In this document: positions 1-7,997 of the stretch, piece by piece
Numbering within the stretch: position 1 is the first letter of the stretch
Layout of the letters: each line of letters begins with the position of its first letter
Assembly (NCBI RefSeq): GCF_003233655.1
Contig: NZ_CP029829.1
Coordinates: forward strand, 1,622,978-1,686,977
Source: Azospirillum ramasamyi
GTDB lineage: Bacteria > Pseudomonadota > Alphaproteobacteria > Azospirillales > Azospirillaceae
Length of the DNA stretch: 64,000 nt
Direction: 5' to 3'
The notes under the pieces: model-generated
Databases searched by the model: none
Seen by the model: the letters and a program-made list of their open reading frames with translations, nothing else
What the model was told of the DNA's origin: nothing
Made by a program: the position numbers and the translations under genes

Positions 1-443
1 CGAAGCTCGGCCTGGGTCCGCTGAAGGGCGAGCGCGTGCTGCACCCGGAGGTCTGCGCCACCCTGCGCCGCGCCCTGATGGACGTGGCGCAGAACGGCAC
101 CGCCAAGCGGGTCTGGGGCTCCTTCCAGGACGAGTCCGGCATGGCGATCCCGATGGGCGGCAAGACCGGCACCGGCGACCACCGGCTGGAGCGCCGGGGT
201 CCGGGCGGCGTGCTGCTGGAATCGAAGGCGGTGGCCCGCACCGCAACCTTCGTCTTCTACATCGGCGACCGCTTCTTCGGCACCATGACCGCCTTCGTCC
301 AGGGGCCGGAGGCCGACGACTACCGCTTCACCAGCGCCCTGCCCGCCCAGCTGCTGAAAAGCCTCGCCCCCGCGCTGCAGCCCCTGATCGACCGGAACAC
401 CACCCACACCGCCGACACCCGCCCGGCGCCGGCCGGCCTGTAG
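1..443 (+). CDS. Penicillin-binding protein, C-terminal part (5' end outside the window)
   Basis: The frame is open from base 3 and stops at 441-443, so only the last ~146 residues are visible. They carry the third transpeptidase motif (K-T-G, in GGKTGTGD, about base 160-185) followed by the beta strands that close the active site of a DD-transpeptidase. The segment before it (GTAKRVWGSF region) resembles the end of the transpeptidase domain of bifunctional class A penicillin-binding proteins or their relatives. The protein would act at the outer face of the inner membrane, cross-linking peptidoglycan. The SxxK and SxN motifs and any glycosyltransferase domain lie upstream of the window, so class A versus class B cannot be settled here. 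Confidence 0.8.
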   Translation, partial: KLGLGPLKGERVLHPEVCATLRRALMDVAQNGTAKRVWGSFQDESGMAIPMGGKTGTGDHRLERRGPGGVLLESKAVARTATFVFYIGDRFFGTMTAFVQGPEADDYRFTSALPAQLLKSLAPALQPLIDRNTTHTADTRPAPAGL

Positions 444-510
444 GGACCGCGACAACCGCCCTCCCCTCCTGTTGAGGCTGTCGATACAGCGCAAGCCGGA
501 GGGGAGAGGA

Positions 511-1479
511 ATGCAGGATTTGCAAGGCGCCGTCGTCGTGGTGGCCGGGGCATCGAGCGGGATCGGGCGGGCCACCGCGCTGGCCTTCGCCCGCGAGGGC
601 GCCCGGCTGGCGCTGGCCGCCCGCCGGGAGGATCTGCTGGAGGAGGTGGCGGAGGAGTGCCGCGGCCTGGGCGCCGGCGCCGTCGTCATTCCCACCGACG
701 TCACCGATGCCGATGCGGTGAAGCGACTAGCCGAGCGGACGGTGGAGGAATTCGGCTCCATCGACGTCTGGATCGCCAATGCCGGCGTCGGCGCGGTCGG
801 CCGCTTCGAGGACACCCCGGTCGAGGCGCACCGCCGGGTGATCGAGACCAATCTGCTGGGACCGCTGCACGGCGCCCATGCGGTGCTTCCCATCTTCCGC
901 CGCCAGGGCCACGGCACCTTCATCGCCACCGTTTCGGTCGGGGCCTTCGCGCCGGCGCCTTATGCCGCCGCCTATGCCGCCAGCAAATACGGCCTGGACG
1001 GCATGCTGGAGAGCCTGCGGGCGGAACTGGTCGACAGCCCGGACCTGCATGTCTGCGGCGTCTATCCCGCCTTCACCGACACGCCCGGCATGATGCACGG
1101 CGCCAACTACACCGGGCACGAACTGTCGCCGGAGGGGCCGATCTACGACGATCCCGAGGACGTGGCGGCGACGATGGTGGCGGTCGCCCGCCGGCCGCGC
1201 GCCAAGGCGATGGTCGGGGCGCTGACGCCGCTGGCCCGGCTCGGCCACGCCGTCGCGCCGCGGCTGGTGGAGGCGGTGGCGGGCTATGGCGCCCACCGCC
1301 ATTTCGACCGCCAGCCCCAGGCGCCCCACAGCGACGGCAACCTGTTCCAGCCGGTGGCAAGGGGCCGCGACGTCACCGGCGGCTTCTACACCCCGCCGCC
1401 CGCCTGGGTCTCTCCCGTGCTGATGGCAGGCGCCGCGGTGGCCGCCTTCGCCGCCTACCGCAGCCTGCGGCGGCACTGA
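511..1479 (+). CDS. SDR-family oxidoreductase with a C-terminal hydrophobic helix
   Basis: Short-chain dehydrogenase/reductase of 322 residues. The NAD(P)-binding motif GASSGIG is at residues 13-19, the NAG motif (IANAGVG) is near residue 90, and the catalytic Tyr-x3-Lys is in YAASKYG. The ATG at 511 is preferred because a purine-rich ribosome site (GGGGAGAGGA) sits just before it; an upstream TTG at 472 lacks one. Beyond the usual ~250 residues there is an extension ending in a hydrophobic stretch (PVLMAGAAVAAFAAY), which could anchor the enzyme to the inner membrane. The substrate cannot be read from the sequence. It stands alone between the PBP and a long gene-free region. Confidence 0.9.
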   Translation: MQDLQGAVVVVAGASSGIGRATALAFAREGARLALAARREDLLEEVAEECRGLGAGAVVIPTDVTDADAVKRLAERTVEEFGSIDVWIANAGVGAVGRFEDTPVEAHRRVIETNLLGPLHGAHAVLPIFRRQGHGTFIATVSVGAFAPAPYAAAYAASKYGLDGMLESLRAELVDSPDLHVCGVYPAFTDTPGMMHGANYTGHELSPEGPIYDDPEDVAATMVAVARRPRAKAMVGALTPLARLGHAVAPRLVEAVAGYGAHRHFDRQPQAPHSDGNLFQPVARGRDVTGGFYTPPPAWVSPVLMAGAAVAAFAAYRSLRRH

Positions 1480-1686
1480 ACGCCGCTTTTCCATCGGATG
1501 CTTATGCCGCCCCGCCGTCCGTGGCAGAATGGACCGGCCAAGGGCGGAGCCGTCACGGCGATACGGAGGGGGCGGCGGCGTGAACGCTGAAAGTGAACGC
1601 CCAAGGTGAACGCTGAACAGGGGCGCGGAACCTGTTTCATACCGTTCCAAACGTTCCATCCGTCGCCGGTGCATACAGATTTCATA

Positions 1687-1720
1687 CCGCCGAGCGTAAG
1701 TTCTGACTTATGTTCGGCGG
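1687..1720. repeat. 15-bp hairpin with two G-U pairs
   Basis: Left arm 1687-1701 and right arm 1706-1720 pair over 15 positions, two of them G-U in RNA, around the 4-base loop TCTG. There is no T tract. Function unknown; it may be a structured RNA element or a dispersed palindromic repeat. Confidence 0.7.
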
Positions 1721-1800
1721 TAAGGGCCGCGACTGCGGCCCCGCAGGCCCATGCCTGCGAAGGCAAGCGGCCGGACGGCCGCGCCCGCCGTTTGAGGGTG

Positions 1801-1832
1801 AGCGTAAAGTCTGATGTGTCAGACTTTACGCT
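1801..1832. repeat. Perfect 14-bp inverted repeat
   Basis: AGCGTAAAGTCTGA (1801-1814) and its exact reverse complement (1819-1832) flank a TGTG loop. The core resembles the hairpin at 1687-1720 (both contain GAGCGTAA before the arm and TCTGA at or next to the loop), so the two may be diverged copies of one element. Confidence 0.75.
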
Positions 1833-1864
1833 CGATGATTTCACATGGCATTTGGCGCCGATTG

Positions 1865-1887
1865 CCCTCTCCCGAGGCGGGAGAGGG
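1865..1887. terminator. Perfect 10-bp GC hairpin without T tract
   Basis: CCCTCTCCCG at 1865-1874 pairs with 1878-1887 around a 3-base loop. It resembles the G/C-rich hairpins at gene ends elsewhere in this window (12842, 55490, 59478) but has no T run, so termination is only a possibility. Confidence 0.4.
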
Positions 1888-2013
1888 TGTGATCTTCGAT
1901 TTCCCGCGGAATCCCGCCACGCCCCTTGACGCGCCGGCCCGATTGCCGTAAGCACGCCGCGCACGCGTCGGCACCCCTGGAGGCCGGCGCCCTTTTCGTT
2001 TTGGAGCATCGTC

Positions 2014-2607
2014 ATGACCAAGATCATTCCGCTCGGCGCTGAGACGCGCGAACGGGCCGGCAAGGGGACCGCCCGCCAGACCCGCCGTGACGGCCGCATT
2101 CCGGCCGTCATCTACGGTGGCAAGCAGGCTCCCCTGACCATTTCGCTCGAGAAGTTCGAGTTCAACCGCGTCCTGCATCAGCCGGGCTTCTTCACGCACC
2201 TGTTCGACGTCACCGTCGACGGCACCGCCCATCGCGTCCTGCCGCGCGACGTGCAGTTCCACCCGGTGACCGATGTCCCGCTGCATGTCGACTTCCTGCG
2301 CGTTTCGGCCGACACCCGCACCAACGTGCAGGTTCCGGTCGAGTTCGTCGACCAGGACAAGTCGGTCGGCCTGAAGCGCGGCGGCGTGCTGAACATCGTC
2401 CGTCACGAGCTGGAGCTGAGCTGCCCGGCCGACAGCATCCCCGAGAGCATCACGATCTCGTGCGAGGGCTTCGACGTCGGCGACTCGATCCACATCTCCG
2501 CGGTCAAGCTGCCGGAGGGGGTGACCTCGACGATCACCGACCGCGATTTCACCATCGCGACCATCGTTGCTCCGTCGGGCCTGAAGTCGGAGGAAGCCGC
2601 TTCCTAA
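2014..2607 (+). CDS. rplY: 50S ribosomal protein L25 / general stress protein Ctc
   Basis: The 197-residue product matches the long Ctc form of L25: an N-terminal 5S-rRNA-binding L25 domain (residues ~1-95, with the [15 protein letters not shown] segment) and a C-terminal TL5-type beta domain (residues ~100-190). E. coli L25 has only the first domain. It binds 5S rRNA in the large subunit. ATG 2014 has GGAG about 10 bases upstream. The next genes, pth and ychF, are also translation-related and run in the same direction, an arrangement common in alphaproteobacteria. A tight hairpin with a TTCG loop lies between rplY and pth. Confidence 0.97.
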   Translation: MTKIIPLGAETRERAGKGTARQTRRDGRIPAVIYGGKQAPLTISLEKFEFNRVLHQPGFFTHLFDVTVDGTAHRVLPRDVQFHPVTDVPLHVDFLRVSADTRTNVQVPVEFVDQDKSVGLKRGGVLNIVRHELELSCPADSIPESITISCEGFDVGDSIHISAVKLPEGVTSTITDRDFTIATIVAPSGLKSEEAAS

Positions 2608-2639
2608 TCGGACGCGCTCATCCGCCAGGGATGGTTCTC

Positions 2640-2661
2640 ATGGGGGGCTTCGGCCCCCCAT
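2640..2661 (+). terminator. UUCG-capped hairpin between rplY and pth
   Basis: ATGGGGGGC (2640-2648) and GCCCCCCAT (2653-2661) form a perfect 9-bp stem closed by TTCG. The following T content is weak (GCCGTTTG), so it may end rplY transcripts only partly, or protect their 3' ends while some transcription continues into pth. Confidence 0.6.
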
Positions 2662-2698
2662 GCCGTTTGTGGAGAAGCCTTATCAAAGGGTGACGGAC

Positions 2699-3271
2699 AT
2701 GCTGCTTCTGGTCGGACTGGGCAACCCCGGCAACGAGTATGCCCGCAACCGCCACAACATCGGTTTCATGGCGGTGGAGACCATCGCCCAGCGACACCGC
2801 TTCACCCCGTGGAAGAAGCGCTTCCAGGGCCAGACCGCCGAGGGCACCGTCGCCGGCGACAAGATCCTGGCGCTGGAGCCCGCGACCTTCATGAACCTGT
2901 CCGGCCAGTCGGTGGTGGCGGCCCTTCAGTTCTACAAGCTGAAGCCCGAGAACGTCGTCGTCATCCATGACGAGCTGGACCTGCCCCCCGGCAGGATCCG
3001 GGTGAAGAAGGGCGGCGGCCATGGCGGCCACAACGGCCTGCGCTCCATCGACGCGCATATCGGCAAGGAATACTGGCGCATCCGGCTGGGCATCGGCCAT
3101 CCCGGCAACAAGGATCTGGTCAGCGGCTATGTGCTGCACGACTTCGCCAAGGCCGACCAGACCTGGATCGCCCCGCTGCTCGACGCCGTCTCCGACAACC
3201 TCCCCCTGATGGTGGAAGGCCAGCCCGAGCTGTTCATGAACAAGGTGACGGTGGCGACGCAGGCGCGATAA
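2699..3271 (+). CDS. pth: Peptidyl-tRNA hydrolase
   Basis: Bacterial Pth of 190 residues, which cleaves peptidyl-tRNA released from stalled ribosomes and recycles the tRNA in the cytosol. Family motifs: the start [11 protein letters not shown], the catalytic His in RHNIGF (H19), NLSGQSV, and the HDELDLPPG / [13 protein letters not shown] block with the catalytic Asp. The ATG at 2699 is chosen because the protein then begins exactly at the family's first beta strand and AAAGGG lies just upstream; an in-frame ATG at 2660 lies inside the hairpin and is unlikely. It lies between rplY and ychF on the same strand. Confidence 0.97.
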   Translation: MLLLVGLGNPGNEYARNRHNIGFMAVETIAQRHRFTPWKKRFQGQTAEGTVAGDKILALEPATFMNLSGQSVVAALQFYKLKPENVVVIHDELDLPPGRIRVKKGGGHGGHNGLRSIDAHIGKEYWRIRLGIGHPGNKDLVSGYVLHDFAKADQTWIAPLLDAVSDNLPLMVEGQPELFMNKVTVATQAR

Positions 3272-3375
3272 GCCGCGGCCTGCCCCTCCCCTCCCCCACT
3301 TCGCGTTTGCGCTTTGGTCCCCATCGTAGGATAAAGCGCGTCAATTCCAGCATTTCCGACGGCGAGCACCCACCC

Positions 3376-4476
3376 ATGGGCTTCAATTGCGGCATCGTCG
3401 GCCTGCCGAACGTCGGCAAGTCGACCCTGTTCAACGCGCTGACCGCCACCCAGGCGGCCGAGGCGGCGAATTTCCCCTTCTGCACCAAGGAGCCGAACGT
3501 CGGCCGCGTCGGCGTGCCCGATCCGCGGCTGGAGAAGCTGGCGGAGATCGCCAAGTCGCAGAAGATCATCCCGACCCAGCTGGAGTTCGTGGACATCGCC
3601 GGCCTGATCCGCGGCGCGTCGAAGGGTGAAGGGCTGGGCAACCAGTTCCTCGCCAACATCCGCGAGGTGGACGCCATCGTCCATGTGCTGCGCTGCTTCG
3701 AGGACGACGACATCACCCATGTCGAGGGCAACGTCGATCCGTTGCGCGACGCCGAGGTGGTCGAGACCGAGCTGATGCTCGCCGACATGGAAAGCCTGGA
3801 ACGCCAGCTGACCAGCCTGCAGAAGAAGGCCAAGGGCGGCGACAAGGACAGCAAGATCAAGGCCGACCTGATGGAGCGCTCCCTCAAGGTGCTCCAGGAC
3901 GGCAAGCCGGCCCGCGTGGTCGAGGTGTCGGACGAGGAGTGGCCGGTGTTCAAGCAGTTCATGCTGCTGACCGCCAAGCCCGTCCTCTACGTCTGCAACG
4001 TCGAAGAGGCGTCGGCCGCCACCGGCAACAGCTTCTCGGCCAAGGTCGCGGAGAAGGCCAAGGCCGAGAACGCCGAGGTCGTCGTCATCTCCGCCGCCAT
4101 CGAATCCGAGGTCGCCCAGCTCTCCGACCCCGCCGAAAAGGCGGAGTTCCTGGAGTCGATGGGGCTGGAGGAGACCGGCCTGAACAAGCTGATCCGCGCC
4201 GGATTCAAGCTCTTGGACCTGATCACCTTCTTCACCGTCGGCCCGAAGGAGGCGCGCGCCTGGACCGTGCGCCGCAACGCCAAGGCCCCGGAGGCCGCCG
4301 GCGTCATCCACACCGACTTCGAACGCGGCTTCATCCGCGCCGAAACCATCGACTTCAACAGCTACGTCACCCTGGGCGGCGAGCAGGGGGCGAAGGACGC
4401 CGGCAAGATGCGCCAGGAAGGCAAGGAATACGTCGTCCAGGACGGCGACATCTTCCACTTCCGCTTCAACGTCTGA
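3376..4476 (+). CDS. ychF: Redox-regulated ribosome-associated ATPase YchF (OLA1 family)
   Basis: Obg-related P-loop protein of 366 residues, normal for the family. G1 is GLPNVGKS (residues 9-16) and G3 is DIAGL. The usual NKxD is replaced by NVEE, the known change that makes this family prefer ATP over GTP. A coiled-coil insertion lies around residues 130-200 and a C-terminal TGS domain ends in FHFRFNV. ATG 3376 begins the family's standard N-terminus; an open extension upstream to 3307 is ignored. The pth-ychF pairing is widely conserved and fits a role in translation and stress response. Confidence 0.97.
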   Translation: MGFNCGIVGLPNVGKSTLFNALTATQAAEAANFPFCTKEPNVGRVGVPDPRLEKLAEIAKSQKIIPTQLEFVDIAGLIRGASKGEGLGNQFLANIREVDAIVHVLRCFEDDDITHVEGNVDPLRDAEVVETELMLADMESLERQLTSLQKKAKGGDKDSKIKADLMERSLKVLQDGKPARVVEVSDEEWPVFKQFMLLTAKPVLYVCNVEEASAATGNSFSAKVAEKAKAENAEVVVISAAIESEVAQLSDPAEKAEFLESMGLEETGLNKLIRAGFKLLDLITFFTVGPKEARAWTVRRNAKAPEAAGVIHTDFERGFIRAETIDFNSYVTLGGEQGAKDAGKMRQEGKEYVVQDGDIFHFRFNV

Positions 4477-4512
4477 CCTTGCAAACCCTTTTCCCCATCG
4501 CGGGGCGGGACC

Positions 4513-4537
4513 GGCCAAACGCCAACGGCGTTTTGCC
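4513..4537 (+). terminator. Hairpin after ychF
   Basis: AAACGCC (4517-4523) pairs with GGCGTTT (4527-4533) around AAC, and three more pairs extend the stem after one mismatch. Only a short TTTT overlaps the right arm. Probable end of the ychF transcript. Confidence 0.5.
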
Positions 4538-4620
4538 GACCCGCGGGTTGGGATGAGGGGGTGGCCGCAGGCCGGTCGGAAATTCCGGATTTGCGGCGCC
4601 CGCTCCCCATTCCACCTCCG

Positions 4621-4649
4621 CTGCCACCCAACTGTCATATTGCCGTAAC
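4621..4649 (+). promoter_or_regulatory. Probable Pho box (PhoB operator)
   Basis: Three heptamers at an exact 11-bp period: CTGCCAC (4621-4627), CTGTCAT (4632-4638) and CCGTAAC (4643-4649). The PhoB half-site consensus is CTGTCAC/T, and PhoB sites are direct repeats with this period. The middle copy is a perfect half-site; the others match 6 and 5 of 7. The site lies about 70 bases before a phosphate-transporter gene, so phosphate-starvation control is the natural reading. Confidence 0.7.
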
Positions 4650-4717
4650 AATCAGGACTCCCCACCCTTCAGTTTGGGGTGCGGCCTGATCGCCTCCGAT
4701 CCGACAGAGGGGGTGCG

Positions 4718-6388
4718 ATGCAGGCGACGCGGGTGCTGCTGGAACTGGCCGGGAACGTCGTGCTGCTCCTGTGGGGGCTGCACATGGTGCAGAGCGGGCT
4801 GACCCGCGCGTTGGGCGGCGACCTGCGCCGCATCCTGGGGGCCGGGCTGCGCAACCGCTGGACCGCCTTCCTGTCCGGCATGGGCATCACCATGCTGCTG
4901 CAGAGCAGCACCGCCACCGGCCTGATGGCCACCGGCTTCACCGCCAACGGGCTGGTGTCGCTGATGCCGGCGCTGGCGGTGATGCTGGGGGCCAATGTCG
5001 GCTCCACCCTGATCGTCCAGGTTCTCGCCTTCGACGTCGCCCATGTGGCGCCGGTGCTGCTGCTGGGCGGTTTCCTCGCCTTCCGCCGCGGCAGCCGGAC
5101 GCGCAGCCGCGACCTCGGCCGGGTCGCCATCGGGCTGGGATTGATGCTGCTGTCGCTGCACCTGCTGCTGGCGACCATCGCCCCGGCGGAGAACGCGCCG
5201 ATGCTGCAGCGGATGCTGGGCATGCTCACCGCCGATCCGGTGGTGGCGGTGCTGCTGGCCGCCATCCTGTCCTGGACCGCCCATTCCAGCGTCGCCGCGA
5301 TCCTGCTGATCGCCTCGCTGGCCGGCGGCGGGGTGATCGGGCCGGAGGCCGCCGTCGCCATGGTCGCCGGCGCCAACCTGGGCAGCGCCGTCAATCCGAT
5401 CATCGAGGGGCCGGGCGGCGACGGCCACAACCCGGCCGCCCGGCGGCTGCCGGTGGGCAATCTGGTCAACCGCGTCGTCGGATGCCTGATCGTCGTGCCG
5501 CTGCTGGAGCCGATCACCGCCGGCCTGCAGGCAATCTCGCCGGACGCCACGCGGCTGGCCGCCAACTTCCATCTCGCCTTCAACCTGGCGATGGCCGCTC
5601 TGTTCATCGGCCCGCTGCCGTGGTTCGCGCGGGTGCTGACCCGGCTGTTCCCGGAACGTGTGGCGGTCGCCGACCCGGCGATGCCGCTCTATCTCGACCG
5701 CAGCGCGCTCCGCGTTCCCCATCTCGCCATCGCCAACGCGGCGCGCGAGGCGTTGCGGATGGCCGACACGGTGGACGGCATGCTGCGCGGCGCACTGGAC
5801 GTGATCCAGACCGACGACCGCAAGCGGGTTCAGGAGATCCGCCGGATGGACGATGTGCTGGACCGGCTGCATGACGCGATCAAGCGCTATCTCACCCAGA
5901 TCAACGTCGAGGATCTGGACGAACGCGACGCCCGCCGGGTGTCGGACGTGCTGACCTTCACCATCAACCTCGAACATGTCGGCGACATCGTCGACCGCAA
6001 CCTGATGGAGGCGGCCTCGAAAAAGATCCGGCGCAAGCTGCGCTTCTCCACCGAGGGCGCGGCCGAGATCGCCGTCATGCTGGAGCGCCTGAGCGAGACC
6101 CAGCGACTCGCCGCCGCCGTCTTCGTGTCCGGCGACATCCGCTCCGCCCGCGCGCTGATGCACGAGAAGGAGGTGATCCGAGATCTGGAGACCAGCGCCA
6201 CGGAGGCGCATTTCGCCCGCCTGCGCGCCGGCCGGACCGAAAGCGTCGAAACCAGCGCCCTGCATCTGGACATCCTGCGCGATCTGCGCCGCATCAACGC
6301 CCATCTGGTCGCCGCCGCCTACCCGGTGCTCGATCAATCGGGTGAGCTGCTGCCAAGCCGCCTCAAACATGTGGCAGCCCAAGGGTGA
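4718..6388 (+). CDS. Na/Pi cotransporter family protein with C-terminal PhoU-like domain
   Basis: Inner-membrane protein of 556 residues. Residues ~1-330 hold about eight hydrophobic helices in two inverted Na_Pi_cotrans repeats, each with a Gln/Ser-rich signature (LLQSSTATG near residue 60; AHSSVAAILL near residue 190). Residues ~350-540 form a helical PhoU-like domain, as in E. coli YjbB-type proteins. The family moves phosphate with sodium; the PhoU part is thought to sense or tune flux. ATG 4718 follows CAGAGGGGG. A Pho-box-like triple repeat about 70 bases upstream suggests PhoB control. It appears to be a single-gene unit. Import versus export cannot be decided from sequence. Confidence 0.92.
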   Translation: MQATRVLLELAGNVVLLLWGLHMVQSGLTRALGGDLRRILGAGLRNRWTAFLSGMGITMLLQSSTATGLMATGFTANGLVSLMPALAVMLGANVGSTLIVQVLAFDVAHVAPVLLLGGFLAFRRGSRTRSRDLGRVAIGLGLMLLSLHLLLATIAPAENAPMLQRMLGMLTADPVVAVLLAAILSWTAHSSVAAILLIASLAGGGVIGPEAAVAMVAGANLGSAVNPIIEGPGGDGHNPAARRLPVGNLVNRVVGCLIVVPLLEPITAGLQAISPDATRLAANFHLAFNLAMAALFIGPLPWFARVLTRLFPERVAVADPAMPLYLDRSALRVPHLAIANAAREALRMADTVDGMLRGALDVIQTDDRKRVQEIRRMDDVLDRLHDAIKRYLTQINVEDLDERDARRVSDVLTFTINLEHVGDIVDRNLMEAASKKIRRKLRFSTEGAAEIAVMLERLSETQRLAAAVFVSGDIRSARALMHEKEVIRDLETSATEAHFARLRAGRTESVETSALHLDILRDLRRINAHLVAAAYPVLDQSGELLPSRLKHVAAQG

Positions 6389-6452
6389 CTTCCCGGCCCA
6401 AGGATGGGGTGCGATGGCGACTCCGCTTCGCCTCTTTCTTGTCACCACCCCA

Positions 6453-6482
6453 GTGACGTTAATCCTTTCGTAACCATATAAA
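6453..6482 (+). promoter_or_regulatory. Candidate promoter of the EAL gene
   Basis: TATAAA at 6477-6482 with GTGACG at 6453-6458, 18 bp apart. The -10 is good and the -35 is moderate (4 of 6). The region is clearly richer in A/T than its surroundings. Confidence 0.45.
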
Positions 6483-6515
6483 ATTCGTCAAGCTCTTTCG
6501 CGACATGGTTAACAA

Positions 6516-6531
6516 ACCACAGCTGTGGTTG
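6516..6531. promoter_or_regulatory. Perfect 16-bp palindrome before the EAL gene
   Basis: AACCACAGCTGTGGTT is fully self-complementary and lies between the candidate promoter (6453-6482) and the EAL start at 6554, inside the expected 5' leader. It could be an operator for a dimeric regulator or form a leader hairpin. The cognate protein is unknown. Confidence 0.45.
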
Positions 6532-6553
6532 TTATGCCAGGGAGCGCCGGGTA

Positions 6554-7459
6554 ATGGCCGGCCATGGTTGCGGAATGGAGCGGATGGTGGCGAACACGCA
6601 CGCGATGTCGAACGGACCCGGCAAGCCGGGGACATCCGACGCCGGATTCGTCGAGCGGATCCGCGACGCCATCGACCGGCAGGAGCTGTCGATGGTCTAC
6701 CAGCCGCAGGCCGACGTCTTCACCAACCGCCTGACCGGGTTCGAGGCGCTGTCGCGCTGGCGCCTGTCCGACGGCACCATGCTGCCCCCCGACGTCTTCG
6801 TGCCGATGGCCGAGCAGGGGGATGCGATCCACCTGCTGGGCGAATGGACGCTGCGCGCCGCCTGCACGGCGGCGGCCGGCTGGCTGCGCGCCGGCATCCT
6901 CGACGTTCCGGTCTCGGTGAACCTGTCGGCCCGTCAGCTCGACGATCCGGGGCTGGTGCTGAAGGTGCTGGGGGTCCTGGCGGAAACCGGCCTGCCCGCC
7001 GCCAACCTGAAGCTGGAGCTGACCGAAACCGCGATGTTCAGCCAGGGCGCCGACGCGCGGGAAGCCCTGATGCAGTTGCGCGGCGCCGGGATCCGGATGG
7101 TGCTCGACGATTTCGGCACCGGCTGGTCGTCGCTTGCCACCCTCCGCCGTGTGCCGGTGGAAGCCCTGAAGATCGACAAGCAGTTCGTCCAGGCGATGGT
7201 GGAGGACCGCGACGCCGCCGCCATCGTCCAGGCCGTGATCGCGCTGGCTCACGCCCTCGACCTCACCGTGGTGGCGGAGGGGGTGGAGACGGCCGAACAG
7301 CGCCTGTACCTCCAGGCCTACCGCTGCGACACGCTGCAGGGCTATTGGCTGTCCCGCCCGCTGAGCGCGGACGGCGTGGCGGAGTTCCTGGCCGAACGCA
7401 GGGTCGTCATCGGCCGGAAGCCGGGCGGGCCTTCCGTTGTTCCGCCGACATCAGGATGA
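6554..7459 (+). CDS. Stand-alone EAL-domain cyclic-di-GMP phosphodiesterase
   Basis: Protein of 301 residues, nearly all EAL domain (residues ~32-285). The catalytic set appears complete: E64 in the EAL motif (FEALSRW), N in VNLSARQ, E in LELTETAMF, the DDFGTG loop, K in ALKIDKQF, E in VVAEGVET, and Q in TLQGYWLSRPL. It should hydrolyse c-di-GMP to pGpG. There is no sensor domain or membrane helix, so its input is unclear; the first ~30 residues look unstructured and an internal start is possible. Its last 53 bases overlap the end of the convergent NUDIX gene. Confidence 0.93.
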   Translation: MAGHGCGMERMVANTHAMSNGPGKPGTSDAGFVERIRDAIDRQELSMVYQPQADVFTNRLTGFEALSRWRLSDGTMLPPDVFVPMAEQGDAIHLLGEWTLRAACTAAAGWLRAGILDVPVSVNLSARQLDDPGLVLKVLGVLAETGLPAANLKLELTETAMFSQGADAREALMQLRGAGIRMVLDDFGTGWSSLATLRRVPVEALKIDKQFVQAMVEDRDAAAIVQAVIALAHALDLTVVAEGVETAEQRLYLQAYRCDTLQGYWLSRPLSADGVAEFLAERRVVIGRKPGGPSVVPPTSG

Positions 7460-7880
7460 CCCGCCGGGTCTCGTCCCACTCCGTCAGCTCGCCGGCCTCG
7501 TCGGCGGTGGCCCAGCAGGCCTCCAGCGCATCGTCGGCGCAGATCGGATCGCCCTCCGCACTGTCCGCCGCCACCTCCACCAGCGTGTAGTGGTAATGGA
7601 CCCGGCCCTCGGCGTCGGGGGTGATGGCGTCCACCACGGTGACGATGCCGGTCGGCACCACCTCCAGTCCGGTTTCCTCCCGGACCTCGCGGATCGCCGT
7701 CTCGAAAACGGTCTCGCCCACGGACTGCGCCCCGCCGGGCAGGCTCCATTGTCCCAGCCGCGGCGCCTTGCCCCGCCGGATCAGCAGAACCCTGTCCCCA
7801 CGCCAGACGACGACCCCCACCCCCACCCAGGGACGGTCGGGATACTCGCGGCTGGAACGGTCGGGCGGGGTGGCGGACAT
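7407..7880 (-). CDS. NUDIX hydrolase
   Basis: Protein of 157 residues with a complete NUDIX box: G-x5-E-x7-REVREETGL, in the segment starting GGAQSVGE. It would hydrolyse a nucleoside diphosphate linked to another group, with Mg2+. The substrate is not evident, though the small size and the start WVGVGVVVWRGDRVLLIRRGK (split here as two strands of the fold) resemble MutT/ADP-ribose-type members. The ATG at 7880 is the natural family start; the frame stays open far upstream, but that part is antisense to the LysR gene. It is divergent from LysR and its 3' end overlaps the EAL gene by 53 bases. Confidence 0.9.
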   Translation of the reverse strand: MSATPPDRSSREYPDRPWVGVGVVVWRGDRVLLIRRGKAPRLGQWSLPGGAQSVGETVFETAIREVREETGLEVVPTGIVTVVDAITPDAEGRVHYHYTLVEVAADSAEGDPICADDALEACWATADEAGELTEWDETRRVILMSAEQRKARPASGR

Positions 7881-7901
7881 GCGTGGCTCCCTATCGATGG
7901 C

Positions 7902-7930
7902 TTGACCCGACGTTAACGCGATTCGACACT
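7902..7930 (+). promoter_or_regulatory. Candidate promoter of the LysR gene
   Basis: TTGACC at 7902-7907 and GACACT at 7925-7930 with a 17-bp spacer, in the 117-bp gap between the divergent NUDIX and LysR genes. The -35 is good and the -10 weak. Confidence 0.35.
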
Positions 7931-7997
7931 GGTACACCAGACGCGAAGACGCATCGCCGCCTTCTGCCGGCTCACCCCACTGCCCCATGGCCGCCCC

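Larger units (their letters stand above)
1480..2013. other. Gene-free region with several hairpins and short repeats
   Basis: No frame here has the codon bias of the neighbouring genes. The stretch holds three strong inverted repeats (listed separately), three copies of GTGAACGC around 1579-1612, and two copies of TTTCATACC around 1635-1690. The last ~100 bases lead into rplY and should contain its promoter, but no clear -35/-10 pair stands out. Confidence 0.6.

Noticed and set aside
1606..1929. Plus-strand frame of 107 codons before rplY
   Set aside because: It crosses two perfect hairpins and has irregular codon usage and no ribosome site.
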